A stretch of DNA of 55,648 nucleotides. It comes from a virus. Made by a program: the position numbers and the translations under genes. Positions within the stretch are counted from its first letter, which is position 1, and each line of letters opens with the position of its first letter. Location of the stretch: positions 1-55,648 of IMG/VR virus record IMGVR_UViG_3300017756_003602, one strand, 5' to 3'. The notes beneath the pieces are model-generated. The model was given only the letters and a program-made list of their open reading frames with translations. It made no database searches and was not told where the DNA came from. Of this stretch, positions 13,908-20,712 are shown piece by piece.

Positions 13908-14080
13908 TGCGTTCTGAATTTGTGTGGTTTTGTAAGCGTCATTTTCGCAGCTTTGCGCATCAGTTTAAAACCGACTGGCAGTTTCGAGCGGCAACTATTG
14001 TATTAGCGGTTGAGTTAGCAGCTTTGGCCTATTACGCATCTGTCAGTTTTTGGCTGGATGCGTTTATTAGATCAATTTAG
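13907..14080 (+). CDS. 57-residue single-span membrane protein
   Basis: ATG in a TAATG overlap, GGAGAGCAGC upstream. Basic, aromatic N-terminus (FVWFCKRHFRSFAHQFKTDW) and one hydrophobic helix (about 29-50, ATIVLAVELAALAYYASVSF). Last protein gene before the 670-base gene-free segment. Function unknown. Confidence 0.55.
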   Translation: MRSEFVWFCKRHFRSFAHQFKTDWQFRAATIVLAVELAALAYYASVSFWLDAFIRSI

Positions 14081-14705
14081 CAGTAAGCGTTTGATGTTGC
14101 GCTTTAAACGTCCTGAATGTACCGCCTGAGCAATCTTCTTCCGTGTTGCGAGGACATTCAGATAAACGAAGCAGAAGTCATAAGAGTGTTGGGCTACTCG
14201 GACATGGTTAGCGACCTTAGCTAGCGGCGAAAGACAAAGGTGACACTTGGAGAGACAAGGCGTTTTGAGAATGACTGCTAGGGATGTAACGCAAGAAGCG
14301 CCCTAACGGGTAATGAGCTTGGTCAGTGTGGTATCGGTCAGTCATTCATCAAAGCGTTATTGCTGCTGGCTGTGGGCGAATGAGGGTGCCCACTATAAAC
14401 CCCACGGAATTAACCGACAAAGCCATGGGCCAGAGAACGTTCGGATAAGACGAGGCACCGGCAACGCTTTCTAGTATCGGTAACGGTAAGCAATAGGGCT
14501 TATTCATCCGAGTTGGTGCCAAGGTGACGACCATGGCCGCGCCTACTGCGAAAGTGTAGGGCGTTTTGAGAAGGCTTATTAGGTTATCAACGGTACGGCT
14601 TCACATTCACTGAGTGTGATGGGTAATCAATAAGCTTTCTCAAAGCGTTATGCGGATTGCACATTTGCGGTCGGCGCTTTCGACTGGCCCACGTTAAGGG
14701 CTAAA
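14081..14705 (+). ncRNA. Candidate large structured non-coding RNA
   Basis: About 625 bases without a credible gene but dense in helices. Two long modules share arms: CGTTTTGA (14261-14268) with TCAAAGCG (14349-14356), continued inside by AATGACTG/CAGTCATT; and CGTTTTGAGAA (14562-14572) with TTCTCAAAGCG (14637-14647), continued by GCTTATT/AATAAGC. Both arms contain the same T-G pair, which works as U-G only in the plus-strand RNA. Others: CTGAATGT/ACATTCAG (14113/14154), GTTAGC/GCTAGC (14207/14220), TAGGG/CCCTA (14279/14301), GTGGGC/GCCCAC (14372/14388), GCCATGG/CCATGGC (14422/14531), GGCACC/GGTGCC (14454/14515), and CCTAC/GTAGG with an inner C-GAAA-G loop (14542-14560). Lies in the PR transcript. 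Size and phage setting recall GOLLD and ROOL RNAs, but I cannot match a model; ends are approximate. Confidence 0.75.
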
Positions 14706-14711
14706 ACGAAA

Positions 14712-14747
14712 AAACCCCGCATGCCGTGGAAAGCAAATGCGGGGTTT
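14712..14747. terminator. Strong hairpin at the end of the RNA candidate
   Basis: AAACCCCGCAT (14712-14722) pairs with ATGCGGGGTTT (14737-14747) around a 14-base loop. In the plus direction only UUU follows, so termination may be partial. In the minus direction the stem is followed by TTTTTTCGTTTT, a good terminator, so it could stop leftward transcripts before they copy the RNA antisense. It lies 23 bases upstream of the next start codon. Confidence 0.6.
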
Positions 14748-14770
14748 AGATGATAAACATCGAGGTAATT

Positions 14771-15490
14771 ATGATGCAAATCGAAAATATTAACAACTCT
14801 AAATACACAGATTACGCGTTACTGCCATTCAAAAATGTAACTGTTTTTGATAACGCAGAGGAAATGATTCTTGATCACAATGAAAAGGTTTTAGGTGGCT
14901 GGGTTTACGCTCTTTCGAATGAAAGTTTTCCTGACCTCCTAAAAATAGGTATGACAACTATCAGTCCAGTAGAGAGGGCAAGACAATTAGGCTCTTCTGG
15001 AGTTCCAACCCCCTTTAAAGTTGAGTGGTCAGTGCAGGTAAAAGATGCACCCAAAGTGGAGAAACAGATACACGAACACTTCAGCAAGGGGCGAGTAAAT
15101 TCATCTAGAGAATTTTTCAAAATAACGCTAGACGAACTCACTGAATACGTGAGCGAGGAAGTTGATTTCTACCTGTCATCAGGAATGGATGTGTTCTTTC
15201 AGTACCACACTATTCATTTGGATGAAGCGAAAAAAGAAAAGCGAGAGAATTTAAAAATATCCAGCGATCTTTTGGAAAGAATCAATTGCGAAGCTTTTGT
15301 GAAAAATAACACAGCCTTCATAGAAAGCTGCGTAGAGCTTGTCCTTTCCAAGTTCAGGGGAACGTTAATATTCAAAGATGGTGAGGTGAAAGTATCTCCA
15401 GAGCCCGAGTACAGTGGCCACTCAGAGTTTTTAAAGCCCCATCAAAAGCCAGTCCAGATAAGAGTTAAGAACGGTGGTTTTTCACTATGA
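14771..15490 (+). CDS. GIY-YIG superfamily (T5orf172/MUG113-type) protein
   Basis: 239 residues from ATG 14771, with GAGG 6 bases ahead; an ATG at 14750 overlaps the hairpin and has no site. Residues about 35-120 form a T5orf172-type GIY-YIG domain: GWVYALSNES, LLKIGMTTISPVERARQLGS, then the V-E-K-Q-I-H-E-H-F segment and SREFFKI. The C-terminal half is helical and unassigned. The start of the O-like gene overlaps its stop (ATGA). This is the second GIY-YIG protein of the phage. Nuclease activity is plausible but unproven for this subgroup. Confidence 0.78.
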   Translation: MMQIENINNSKYTDYALLPFKNVTVFDNAEEMILDHNEKVLGGWVYALSNESFPDLLKIGMTTISPVERARQLGSSGVPTPFKVEWSVQVKDAPKVEKQIHEHFSKGRVNSSREFFKITLDELTEYVSEEVDFYLSSGMDVFFQYHTIHLDEAKKEKRENLKISSDLLERINCEAFVKNNTAFIESCVELVLSKFRGTLIFKDGEVKVSPEPEYSGHSEFLKPHQKPVQIRVKNGGFSL

Positions 15491-16242
15491 GCGTTAAATT
15501 AATGTGGTCTGCAATGACCGTAAAAGCTGGTAGCCCTACTGCTAAGCTAATCCTTCTAAAGTTGGCAGACAACGCGAACGACAAAGGCGAGTGCTGGCCT
15601 AGTTTAAAAAACATCGCTGAGCATTGTGAAGTATCACAGAAAACGGTTATCACCAATATCAAGAAGCTTGAAGATCTTGGGTATGTCAAAAAAATCAACC
15701 GATTTAATGACAAGGGTAAAACCTCAAATCTATATGTAATTACCATTACTGAAGGTGCACCAGTTGAGGGCAATTCTTCTTCAGAACCATGTGAAAAAAC
15801 TTCAACTACCCATGTGAAAAAACGTAAAGAACCTAGTGAAAAAACTTCAACTACCCCATGTGAAAAATCTTCAACTACCCCATGTGAAAAATCTTCACAT
15901 GAATCTGTCAGTATAGAACCTGTCATTACTGAATCTGTCATTGAAACTATAGAGCGCGAGAAGATGGTTTCTCTTGAAAGCCTGAATGCTTTCGTTAGCT
16001 ACAGAAAAAAAATCAAAAAGCCAATGACTACTCACGCAGTTGAGTTGCTAGTTGCAAAACTAAGCGGTCTTCGTGTTGACGGTCATTCTCCACAAGAGCT
16101 AATCAACGAAGCCATCATGAATGGCTGGCAATCGGTTCACCCTAAAAACAATGCGCAACCTAACCGCACCTTTCAAAGCCATCAAGAACGCATACGCGAA
16201 GAAAACATGCGCGTTATGTCTAACTGGGCAAACAAGGAGTAG
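15487..16242 (+). CDS. O: O-like replication initiator
   Basis: 251 residues. Residues 1-85 are an HTH_36/lambda-O-type winged helix (SPTAKLILLKLADNANDKGE, WPSLKNIAEHCEVSQKTVIT, LEDLGYVKKI). A Thr/Ser/Lys-rich linker (95-140) with repeats of the E-K-(T/S)-S-T-T-P-C type is encoded by DNA iterons, exactly as lambda ori lies within O. The C-terminal part (about 155-235) holds helices likely to contact the helicase loader. Expected to bind the iterons in its own gene and start theta replication. Recognition by architecture and context. Confidence 0.84.
   Translation: MSVKLMWSAMTVKAGSPTAKLILLKLADNANDKGECWPSLKNIAEHCEVSQKTVITNIKKLEDLGYVKKINRFNDKGKTSNLYVITITEGAPVEGNSSSEPCEKTSTTHVKKRKEPSEKTSTTPCEKSSTTPCEKSSHESVSIEPVITESVIETIEREKMVSLESLNAFVSYRKKIKKPMTTHAVELLVAKLSGLRVDGHSPQELINEAIMNGWQSVHPKNNAQPNRTFQSHQERIREENMRVMSNWANKE
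15788..15901 (+). repeat. ori: Replication-origin iterons inside the initiator gene
   Basis: Five tandem units of 22-24 bases, each starting CATGTGAAAAA or a variant: 15788, 15811, 15833 (CTAGTGAAAAAAC, degenerate), 15857 and 15881. The last unit is an inverted repeat, CATGTGAA with TTCACATG around five bases. An A/T-rich composition and location in the middle of the initiator gene copy the lambda ori plan. Expected initiator-binding sites and melting region. Confidence 0.78.
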
Positions 16243-16245
16243 CAC

Positions 16246-16830
16246 ATGCAGACTGAAGACCGTTCACGTTTCGCCAGTGCTATTCACGGCACCTTTGAAA
16301 TTTACAGCGTCAAGCAAGTATCTGAACAACTCATGGATATTTGGTGGGCAACGCTAAAACCTTATGACATTGCAGACGTATGCCGTGCGCTAACGAAGCA
16401 TATTTCTGACCCTGAACGCGGCCAGTACCAACCAAAGCCAGCTGATGTAATCAGGTTTCTTGCTTGTGGTGAAAAAGAGCAGCTCGAAAACCTTAAAACC
16501 AAAGCTGAAATGCAATGGCTGAACGTGACTAAAGCCATTACGAGTTGCGGCGCCTATCGCACGCCAACATTTAAAGACCCCCTCACCACGGCAACGATAA
16601 GCGCCCTGGGTGGATGGCCGTTTATCTGCGGGAAAACGACACAGCAACTTGATTTTCTACAAAAGCAGTTCGTTTCCACCTACGTAGATTTTGAAAAGTC
16701 ACCGCTTGAAGCATTGCCAAACCATATCGCCGGCATTGAAGACATTCAGCGCAGCAAGGCTGAGAAGGCATCAGCATTCGCAAACCTTGAAAAAGGGCTA
16801 GAATATTTTAGAGCGAGGAAGCAGGCATGA
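16246..16830 (+). CDS. Replication protein in lambda P position
   Basis: 194 residues starting 4 bases after the O-like stop. Helical throughout: YSVKQVSEQLMDIWWATLKP, DIADVCRALTKHISDPERGQ, PKPADVIRFLAC, then a C-terminal half with GGWPFICGK and a helix FLQKQFVSTYVDFE. The W-W-x-L-K-P-Y-D and Q-Y-x-P-K-P-A-D-V pattern is common in phage replication-region proteins thought to load the host DnaB helicase. I place it there by pattern and position; no loader motif is proven. Confidence 0.66.
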   Translation: MQTEDRSRFASAIHGTFEIYSVKQVSEQLMDIWWATLKPYDIADVCRALTKHISDPERGQYQPKPADVIRFLACGEKEQLENLKTKAEMQWLNVTKAITSCGAYRTPTFKDPLTTATISALGGWPFICGKTTQQLDFLQKQFVSTYVDFEKSPLEALPNHIAGIEDIQRSKAEKASAFANLEKGLEYFRARKQA

Positions 16831-17078
16831 ACCCAGTTCTAACAGACAGACAAATCAGCTACATGGACTTCATTCAAAATTTCATCGAGCAAAATGACAA
16901 CTTTCCTACGTTTGAAGTTATTGCCGAACATTTTGGCGTAAATCCTAATAGCGTTTCAGGTCACTTACTAGCCCTACGCAAAAAAGGCTACCTCGATATG
17001 TGCCCGAACATGGCGAGCTATCGCCGCACCAACATTTTTAAAAGCTTCATGGCTATTCGCGAAAGGAATGCAGCATGA
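16827..17078 (+). CDS. LexA-type winged-helix DNA-binding protein
   Basis: 83 residues, ATGA overlap with the previous gene. LTDRQISYMDFIQNFIEQND then FPTFEVIAEHFGVNPNSVSG and LLALRKKGYLDM match the LexA N-terminal DNA-binding domain (helix, HTH, wing). The peptidase domain of LexA is absent. Could bind LexA-like boxes and modulate the SOS response or phage genes; function inferred. Confidence 0.72.
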   Translation: MNPVLTDRQISYMDFIQNFIEQNDNFPTFEVIAEHFGVNPNSVSGHLLALRKKGYLDMCPNMASYRRTNIFKSFMAIRERNAA

Positions 17079-17659
17079 ACTACAAAGTTTTGTACGTTGA
17101 CCCGCCTTGGTCATTTAGCAACAAGAAAACAGGCGGCTCTATGAAATCGGGCGCAGCGCAAAAGTATGACGTAATGGACGTAGAAAGCATGAAGCAGTGG
17201 GATATTCCAGCAATATGCCAAGACGATTGCTTACTGGTCATGTGGTACGTGGGCGCCATGCCAAAAGAAGCCATTGAACTTACAGAAGCTTGGGGTTTCC
17301 GCGTTGTAAATATGAACGGCTTTGTTTGGGATAAAGAAACCAAGCATGGCAAAGACTTTTTTGGCATGGGTAGTATTACTCGCGCTTCAACTGAATCGGC
17401 ACTAGTCGCTGTACGCGGCAAAACTGGCAACATCATCAAAGACCGTTCAGTTCGTTCACGCATCCGCGCCAAAGTTGGTGAGCATTCAGAAAAGCCGCAG
17501 GCATTTAGAGAAGCCATTGAAAAGCTATGTGGTGACGTTCCTCGCCTAGAAATGTTTGCAAGAAAGCAAACGCTCGGCTGGGATGTGTTTGGCAACCAAG
17601 TTGAAAACTCTATCTCAATTCCATTTAAGCGCCAATTAGAGTTAGGAGTAGTGGCATGA
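17075..17659 (+). CDS. MT-A70-family adenine-N6 DNA methyltransferase
   Basis: 194 residues. DPPW at 9-12 is the catalytic motif of MT-A70-type amino methyltransferases. Further family features: LLVMWYVGAMPKEAIELTEA, WGFRVVNMNGFVWDK, GSITRASTESALVAVRG, HSEKPQAFREAIEKLCG and RLEMFARKQTLGWDVFGNQ. Such phage enzymes methylate adenine in short DNA sites and can protect against restriction or mark genomes. The target is not readable. Coupled to both neighbours by ATGA overlaps in the nin-like region. Confidence 0.9.
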   Translation: MNYKVLYVDPPWSFSNKKTGGSMKSGAAQKYDVMDVESMKQWDIPAICQDDCLLVMWYVGAMPKEAIELTEAWGFRVVNMNGFVWDKETKHGKDFFGMGSITRASTESALVAVRGKTGNIIKDRSVRSRIRAKVGEHSEKPQAFREAIEKLCGDVPRLEMFARKQTLGWDVFGNQVENSISIPFKRQLELGVVA

Positions 17660-17832
17660 CCCCCATTCAAAAAGAACACCGTGAAAGCAAACTAGCCAGA
17701 GAAAGCGTTCACCCCAAAGTAAAGCGTAGAGGCGATACTCTTCGTGAAATTGAAAAGAAAAAGGAATTTAGCGATTTAGCATTGAATGACCAGGACCACT
17801 TTAACCAGATTTGGAAGGAGTTAGAGGCGTGA
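17656..17832 (+). CDS. 58-residue charged protein, function unknown
   Basis: ATG in an ATGA overlap with the methyltransferase stop; ends LEA with a GTGA overlap to the next gene. Basic, helical (TPIQKEHRESKLARESVHPK, then RRGDTLREIEKKKEF). Coupling on both sides supports it. Position resembles small nin genes of lambdoid phages. Confidence 0.6.
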   Translation: MTPIQKEHRESKLARESVHPKVKRRGDTLREIEKKKEFSDLALNDQDHFNQIWKELEA

Positions 17833-18314
17833 AGCTCGCAAAGCAAACCTGTGTAGCGTCAAAGCCAAGTCAGTTCGCTTCATTCTACGAGGCCGCAAAA
17901 GATTGTTTCTCTAAAGGCATGACACTTCTACTTTCCATGCAATCAGTGGATGACGAGAGAAAAGCGGCGCAAAACGCGCTGCAATTCCACTGGTTTAGAG
18001 AAATGGAACAGCAAGGCGATTTATCGGCGCGAGAATATAGAGCTTACTGCAAGTTACATTTTGGCGTTCCCATTGCCCGGGAGGACGAAGGTTATCGAGC
18101 GCAATATGACGCAGTAATAAAACCGCTCCCGTACGTTCAGAAAATTCAAATGATGGACGAGCAAAGCAGGTTCTACATTCCAGTAACCAGCACATTCAAT
18201 ATGACTGAAATGACGCGCTATTTAAGAGAGGTGGAGCGATGGGGTTCAGGTCAAGGCTTTAACTTAACCAGCAACGAAACACTGTATCTGGCAGCTATGG
18301 GGATAAAGAAGTGA
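17829..18314 (+). CDS. ninB: NinB/lambda Orf-like recombination accessory
   Basis: 161 residues from GTG 17829 (GGAG 8 bases ahead, GTGA overlap). The order resembles lambda Orf/NinB: a helix with QNALQFHWFREMEQQG (compare the D-Q-N-R-K-L-W helix), a middle with SAREYRAYCKLHFGVP, a strand RFYIPVTSTFNMTEMTRYLREVERWG in place of the S-T-S-R-M helix, and a final helix. Orf helps RecA-type or Red recombination replace RecFOR. Similarity is modest; the nin position supports it. Confidence 0.6.
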   Translation: MKLAKQTCVASKPSQFASFYEAAKDCFSKGMTLLLSMQSVDDERKAAQNALQFHWFREMEQQGDLSAREYRAYCKLHFGVPIAREDEGYRAQYDAVIKPLPYVQKIQMMDEQSRFYIPVTSTFNMTEMTRYLREVERWGSGQGFNLTSNETLYLAAMGIKK

Positions 18315-18532
18315 TAAAAAGAAAATACTTTTTTTCGGTAAAAGTGGCACATAACAACGATTCGGGGCAGTACTCATGGTGGCATAGCGTAGTGACTCAA
18401 AAGTCATTATTTGCGGATCCAGAGAATTTGATAAGAGAAATTCGTAGCAGTGCGGTAGCGATGTTACGTAATGAAGTTCCTAGGGATTTCAAACCTGATG
18501 ATGTTGAGATTATCGCATTTAACAGGGTGTAA
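18311..18532 (+). CDS. Small protein of the nin-like region, function unknown
   Basis: 73 residues, GTG start in a GTGA overlap. Begins with a strand (RKYFFSVKVAHNNDSGQYSW), then a helix (ENLIREIRSSAVAMLRNEVP) and a final strand (DDVEIIAFNRV): a small alpha/beta fold. No family recognised. Confidence 0.66.
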   Translation: MIKRKYFFSVKVAHNNDSGQYSWWHSVVTQKSLFADPENLIREIRSSAVAMLRNEVPRDFKPDDVEIIAFNRV

Positions 18533-18537
18533 AGAAC

Positions 18538-18888
18538 ATGATTACACCAACAAGAACGGTTTGTTATGTACGCATGCTAGATGGGAGCTTGAAAGAGGTT
18601 TCAGAGGCAAGGTCGCTTGCGCATTTATGGGGGTGGGATTTCACTAACGTAAAACGTGTAGTGGTGAGAGAAGAGCCAGTGGAGCAGTATCACCCATGGG
18701 TGGTTAATGACGGCGATTTATCTGACTTGAAGATTGAGTCAGGTGAGATTAAGCGTTATCCATCAAAGTGCCTGTGCCAAAAAGATCGCATGTGCAATAC
18801 ATGCTTCCAAACATTTGTTGCTTATAACCAAGCTACAGCATGGTCTTTACCATCAGCTGAAATGTTTGGTCACCCAAAATGGCTGTAA
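18538..18888 (+). CDS. Cys-rich nin-region protein, function unknown
   Basis: 116 residues. Beta-rich first half (TRTVCYVRMLDGSLKEVSEA), then CLCQKDRMCNTCF near 78-90, a C-x-C-x5-C-x2-C cluster that could hold a zinc ion. It overlaps the NinG start by 10 bases. Possibly a nucleic-acid-binding accessory of the same functional group; not recognised. Confidence 0.66.
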   Translation: MITPTRTVCYVRMLDGSLKEVSEARSLAHLWGWDFTNVKRVVVREEPVEQYHPWVVNDGDLSDLKIESGEIKRYPSKCLCQKDRMCNTCFQTFVAYNQATAWSLPSAEMFGHPKWL

Positions 18889-19460
18889 TCGTGAAAAACC
18901 GCCGTTGCTCACACTGCAAAAAGAAAGGCCTACAAAGCGACATGCTATTACGACAGCTAAAGGCATTCTGTGACCAAAACTGTTTTGCAGAGTGGGCGGC
19001 AGCTAACGTTTCTAAACTGGCTAAAAAGGGTAAACAAATTGAATCGAAGCGACTCAAGGCAAAGAAAGAAAAACTCAAAACAAAAGGCGAACACCTACGC
19101 GAAGCACAAACGGCATTTAACAGTTTTATCCGCGAAAGGGATGCGCAAGAGCCGTGTATCAGTTGCGGTAGGTATCACACTGGCAAGTACGATGCAGGGC
19201 ACTACCGAAGTGTAGGAAGTGCACCCGAACTGAGATTTGATGAAGATAACTGCCACCGTCAGTGCGTTCCCTGCAATCAGCACCTTTCAGGAAACCTAAT
19301 TAGTTACCGAATAAACCTGGTCAAGAGAATAGGGCAGGAACGAGTAGATAAGCTAGAAGGTCCACACGAGCCTAAAAACTACACCATAGAACAAATACAA
19401 GACATTAAGGCGCATTATCGCAAGCGTGTACGCGAAATGCAGAAACAAAAAGCGGCATGA
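18879..19460 (+). CDS. ninG: NinG (Rap) recombination endonuclease-like protein
   Basis: 193 residues. Zinc-type pairs near the N-terminus (CSHCKKKG, CDQNCF), a basic helix (about 45-80), and the characteristic NinG block FNSFIRERDAQEPCISCGRY, KYDAGHYRSVGSAPELRFDE, CHRQCVPCNQHLSGN with YRINLVKRIG. Lambda Rap cuts recombination intermediates and aids focused exchange between phage and plasmid DNA. Family call is strong; activity here is assumed. Confidence 0.92.
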   Translation: MAVIVKNRRCSHCKKKGLQSDMLLRQLKAFCDQNCFAEWAAANVSKLAKKGKQIESKRLKAKKEKLKTKGEHLREAQTAFNSFIRERDAQEPCISCGRYHTGKYDAGHYRSVGSAPELRFDEDNCHRQCVPCNQHLSGNLISYRINLVKRIGQERVDKLEGPHEPKNYTIEQIQDIKAHYRKRVREMQKQKAA

Positions 19461-20005
19461 GCCGTGCGCTAAAGGTAAATACAACAATGGCACACCCAAT
19501 CAGAGAATTAAGCAGAATGACTACTCGCTCAAAAAATCCCGATGGTATGACATTTGGTGGTGTTGCACCCGATGTAAATGAAGTAGCTGGCGCACTGGCA
19601 ATGCGACACCCTGAAACACAACTAAAGCTAGATACACATGCTTACTACTTGGCTAGATTGCTCTACGCCGATGACAGTAGCGCAAGAGTGCGCGTTAAAG
19701 CTGGCTTATTGAACGTTATGCTAAAAGCTGAGCTAGAGGTAAGTAACACTTGCTTGGTGCGCATGATTAACTGCGCCATCATCGAAATACAATCACCTAT
19801 CATGCGCTTAAACCGCAAGACCGGCGAACAAGAAATTAAGCCAACAAGCAAAGTTCAGCTTTGTAAGCGGTTAGGTATCAAGGGGAACAAGCTTCCCGTT
19901 AAAATATCTGAAGCTTACAGCCAAGTGCTAGAGCAGCTTTATCTATGGAATAGCGAGGCGATAGGCCACGTTAGAGCAACCATGAGAGAGGATGAAGCGG
20001 CATGA
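19457..20005 (+). CDS. Candidate late regulator (Q position), function unknown
   Basis: 182 residues. A charged N-terminus with MTTRSKNPDGMTFGGVAPDV leads to helices (THAYYLARLLYADDSSARVR, VRMINCAIIEIQSPIMRLNR) and a basic C-terminal part with a possible HTH (SKVQLCKRLGIKGNKLPVKI, SEAYSQVLEQLYLWN). I cannot match a known Q family. Size, basic character and a place just upstream of a promoter-terminator pair make it the main candidate for the late antiterminator. Alternatives are the smaller genes at 20002 and 20377. Confidence 0.62.
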   Translation: MSRALKVNTTMAHPIRELSRMTTRSKNPDGMTFGGVAPDVNEVAGALAMRHPETQLKLDTHAYYLARLLYADDSSARVRVKAGLLNVMLKAELEVSNTCLVRMINCAIIEIQSPIMRLNRKTGEQEIKPTSKVQLCKRLGIKGNKLPVKISEAYSQVLEQLYLWNSEAIGHVRATMREDEAA

Positions 20006-20232
20006 ATAGCGAACTAGCAAGTAACGACATTCGCCAGGCTATTGATGAAGCAGTTAGGCGCTATTACGACAACAAACCACCAAAGGGGGCTACCCATAAA
20101 TTATGGACGGGCTGTTACTACAGGTGTTGCTATGGTTCATGGCAACTATGGTCACCATTCAGTAATCAGTGGGGCGCAATTGGTTTAAGTAGCGCGGTAA
20201 GCGCTGAAGAGATTGGGTTAGAAAAGCTATGA
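20002..20232 (+). CDS. Small Trp/Tyr-rich protein, function unknown
   Basis: 76 residues, ATGA overlap. A helix (NDIRQAIDEAVRRYYDNKPP) is followed by an aromatic, Cys-containing stretch (HKLWTGCYYRCCYGSWQLWS). Not recognised. Coupled to the next tiny gene. Confidence 0.62.
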   Translation: MNSELASNDIRQAIDEAVRRYYDNKPPKGATHKLWTGCYYRCCYGSWQLWSPFSNQWGAIGLSSAVSAEEIGLEKL

Positions 20233-20384
20233 AAAGAAACTACGACAAAGATTACATGCGAAGCACTAGCGAAGACTACCGAAATGGGTACAGGGATGGC
20301 ACGCAATCGGCGCTTAATATCGTTATGTGGGCTATGATAATTGCCGCAGTAGTTGGGTTTTTATTTGGAGGTGGTCATGGGTAA
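20229..20384 (+). CDS. 51-residue single-span membrane protein
   Basis: ATG in an ATGA overlap. A polar, charged N-terminus (KRNYDKDYMRSTSEDYRNGY) precedes one hydrophobic helix (about 29-48, ALNIVMWAMIIAAVVGFLFG). The G-G-G-H-G end overlaps the next start. Function unknown. Confidence 0.55.
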   Translation: MKRNYDKDYMRSTSEDYRNGYRDGTQSALNIVMWAMIIAAVVGFLFGGGHG

Positions 20385-20637
20385 AGGTATACCAGCAAGA
20401 GAGCCAGATGCGCTGCGCGATTTAATATCTCAGATGCCGCAGCAACTTTTTGAAGCTTATCGTGATGACTATGAGTTTCACGAATTAGTTCGCCATTTGG
20501 CGGAAGATAAGTTGTCTTACGCCCAGGCACTAGAAGAAATGGTGAAGTATTATTTAGGTGTTCGTAAAATTGCAAGAGACAAGGCGATAGATAAGGCAAT
20601 GAAAGAGCCTGCGCCACCTTTGTATATTGGGAGTTGA
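20377..20637 (+). CDS. Small helical protein before the late promoter
   Basis: 86 residues from ATG 20377, with GGAGG 5 bases ahead. Helices MPQQLFEAYRDDYEFHELVR, HLAEDKLSYAQALEEMVKYY and VRKIARDKAIDKAMKEP. It is the last gene before the late promoter, the site of Q in lambda, but is small and not of a known Q type. Function unknown. Confidence 0.65.
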   Translation: MGKGIPAREPDALRDLISQMPQQLFEAYRDDYEFHELVRHLAEDKLSYAQALEEMVKYYLGVRKIARDKAIDKAMKEPAPPLYIGS

Positions 20638-20655
20638 AAGCCTATAAAACAGTAG

Positions 20656-20684
20656 TTGACTCACTGACGAGCTTTGCTTAATAT
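20656..20684 (+). promoter_or_regulatory. Late promoter (pR'-like)
   Basis: TTGACT (20656-20661), 17 bases, TAATAT (20679-20684): close to the sigma70 consensus. It lies between the last early gene and the endolysin, and its start near 20691 is only about 22 bases from a terminator stem. This is the standard arrangement for Q-type antitermination. Confidence 0.85.
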
Positions 20685-20712
20685 ATCCCCATACTAGCAC
20701 TATTTCACTTGA

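Noticed and set aside
13703-13960. 85-residue minus-strand ORF opposite three small plus-strand ORFs
   Set aside because: The plus-strand ORFs are coupled by overlapping starts with ribosome sites; the minus-strand reading is a shadow.
14349-14534. 61-residue minus-strand ORF inside the gene-free stretch
   Set aside because: No ribosome site, unusual composition, and its DNA is accounted for by paired RNA elements.
14257-14655. Integron attC-like ends (GCGTTAT next to inverted repeats)
   Set aside because: Two modules end in GCGTTAT, recalling attC core sites, but no matching RYYYAAC partner, integrase IntI or cassette ORF is present; paired arms fit an RNA better.
14081-14749. Group I or group II intron
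   Set aside because: It does not interrupt a recognisable gene, and no domain V-type hairpin or intron-encoded reverse transcriptase is seen. The nearby GIY-YIG protein is of T5orf172 type, not a clear homing enzyme.
15788-15901. CRISPR-like tandem repeats
   Set aside because: Units are 22-24 bases without unique spacers, in frame within an initiator gene; they are origin iterons.
17080-17679. 199-residue minus-strand ORF over the methyltransferase
   Set aside because: The plus strand carries a complete MT-A70 protein with DPPW; the reverse reading has no domain.
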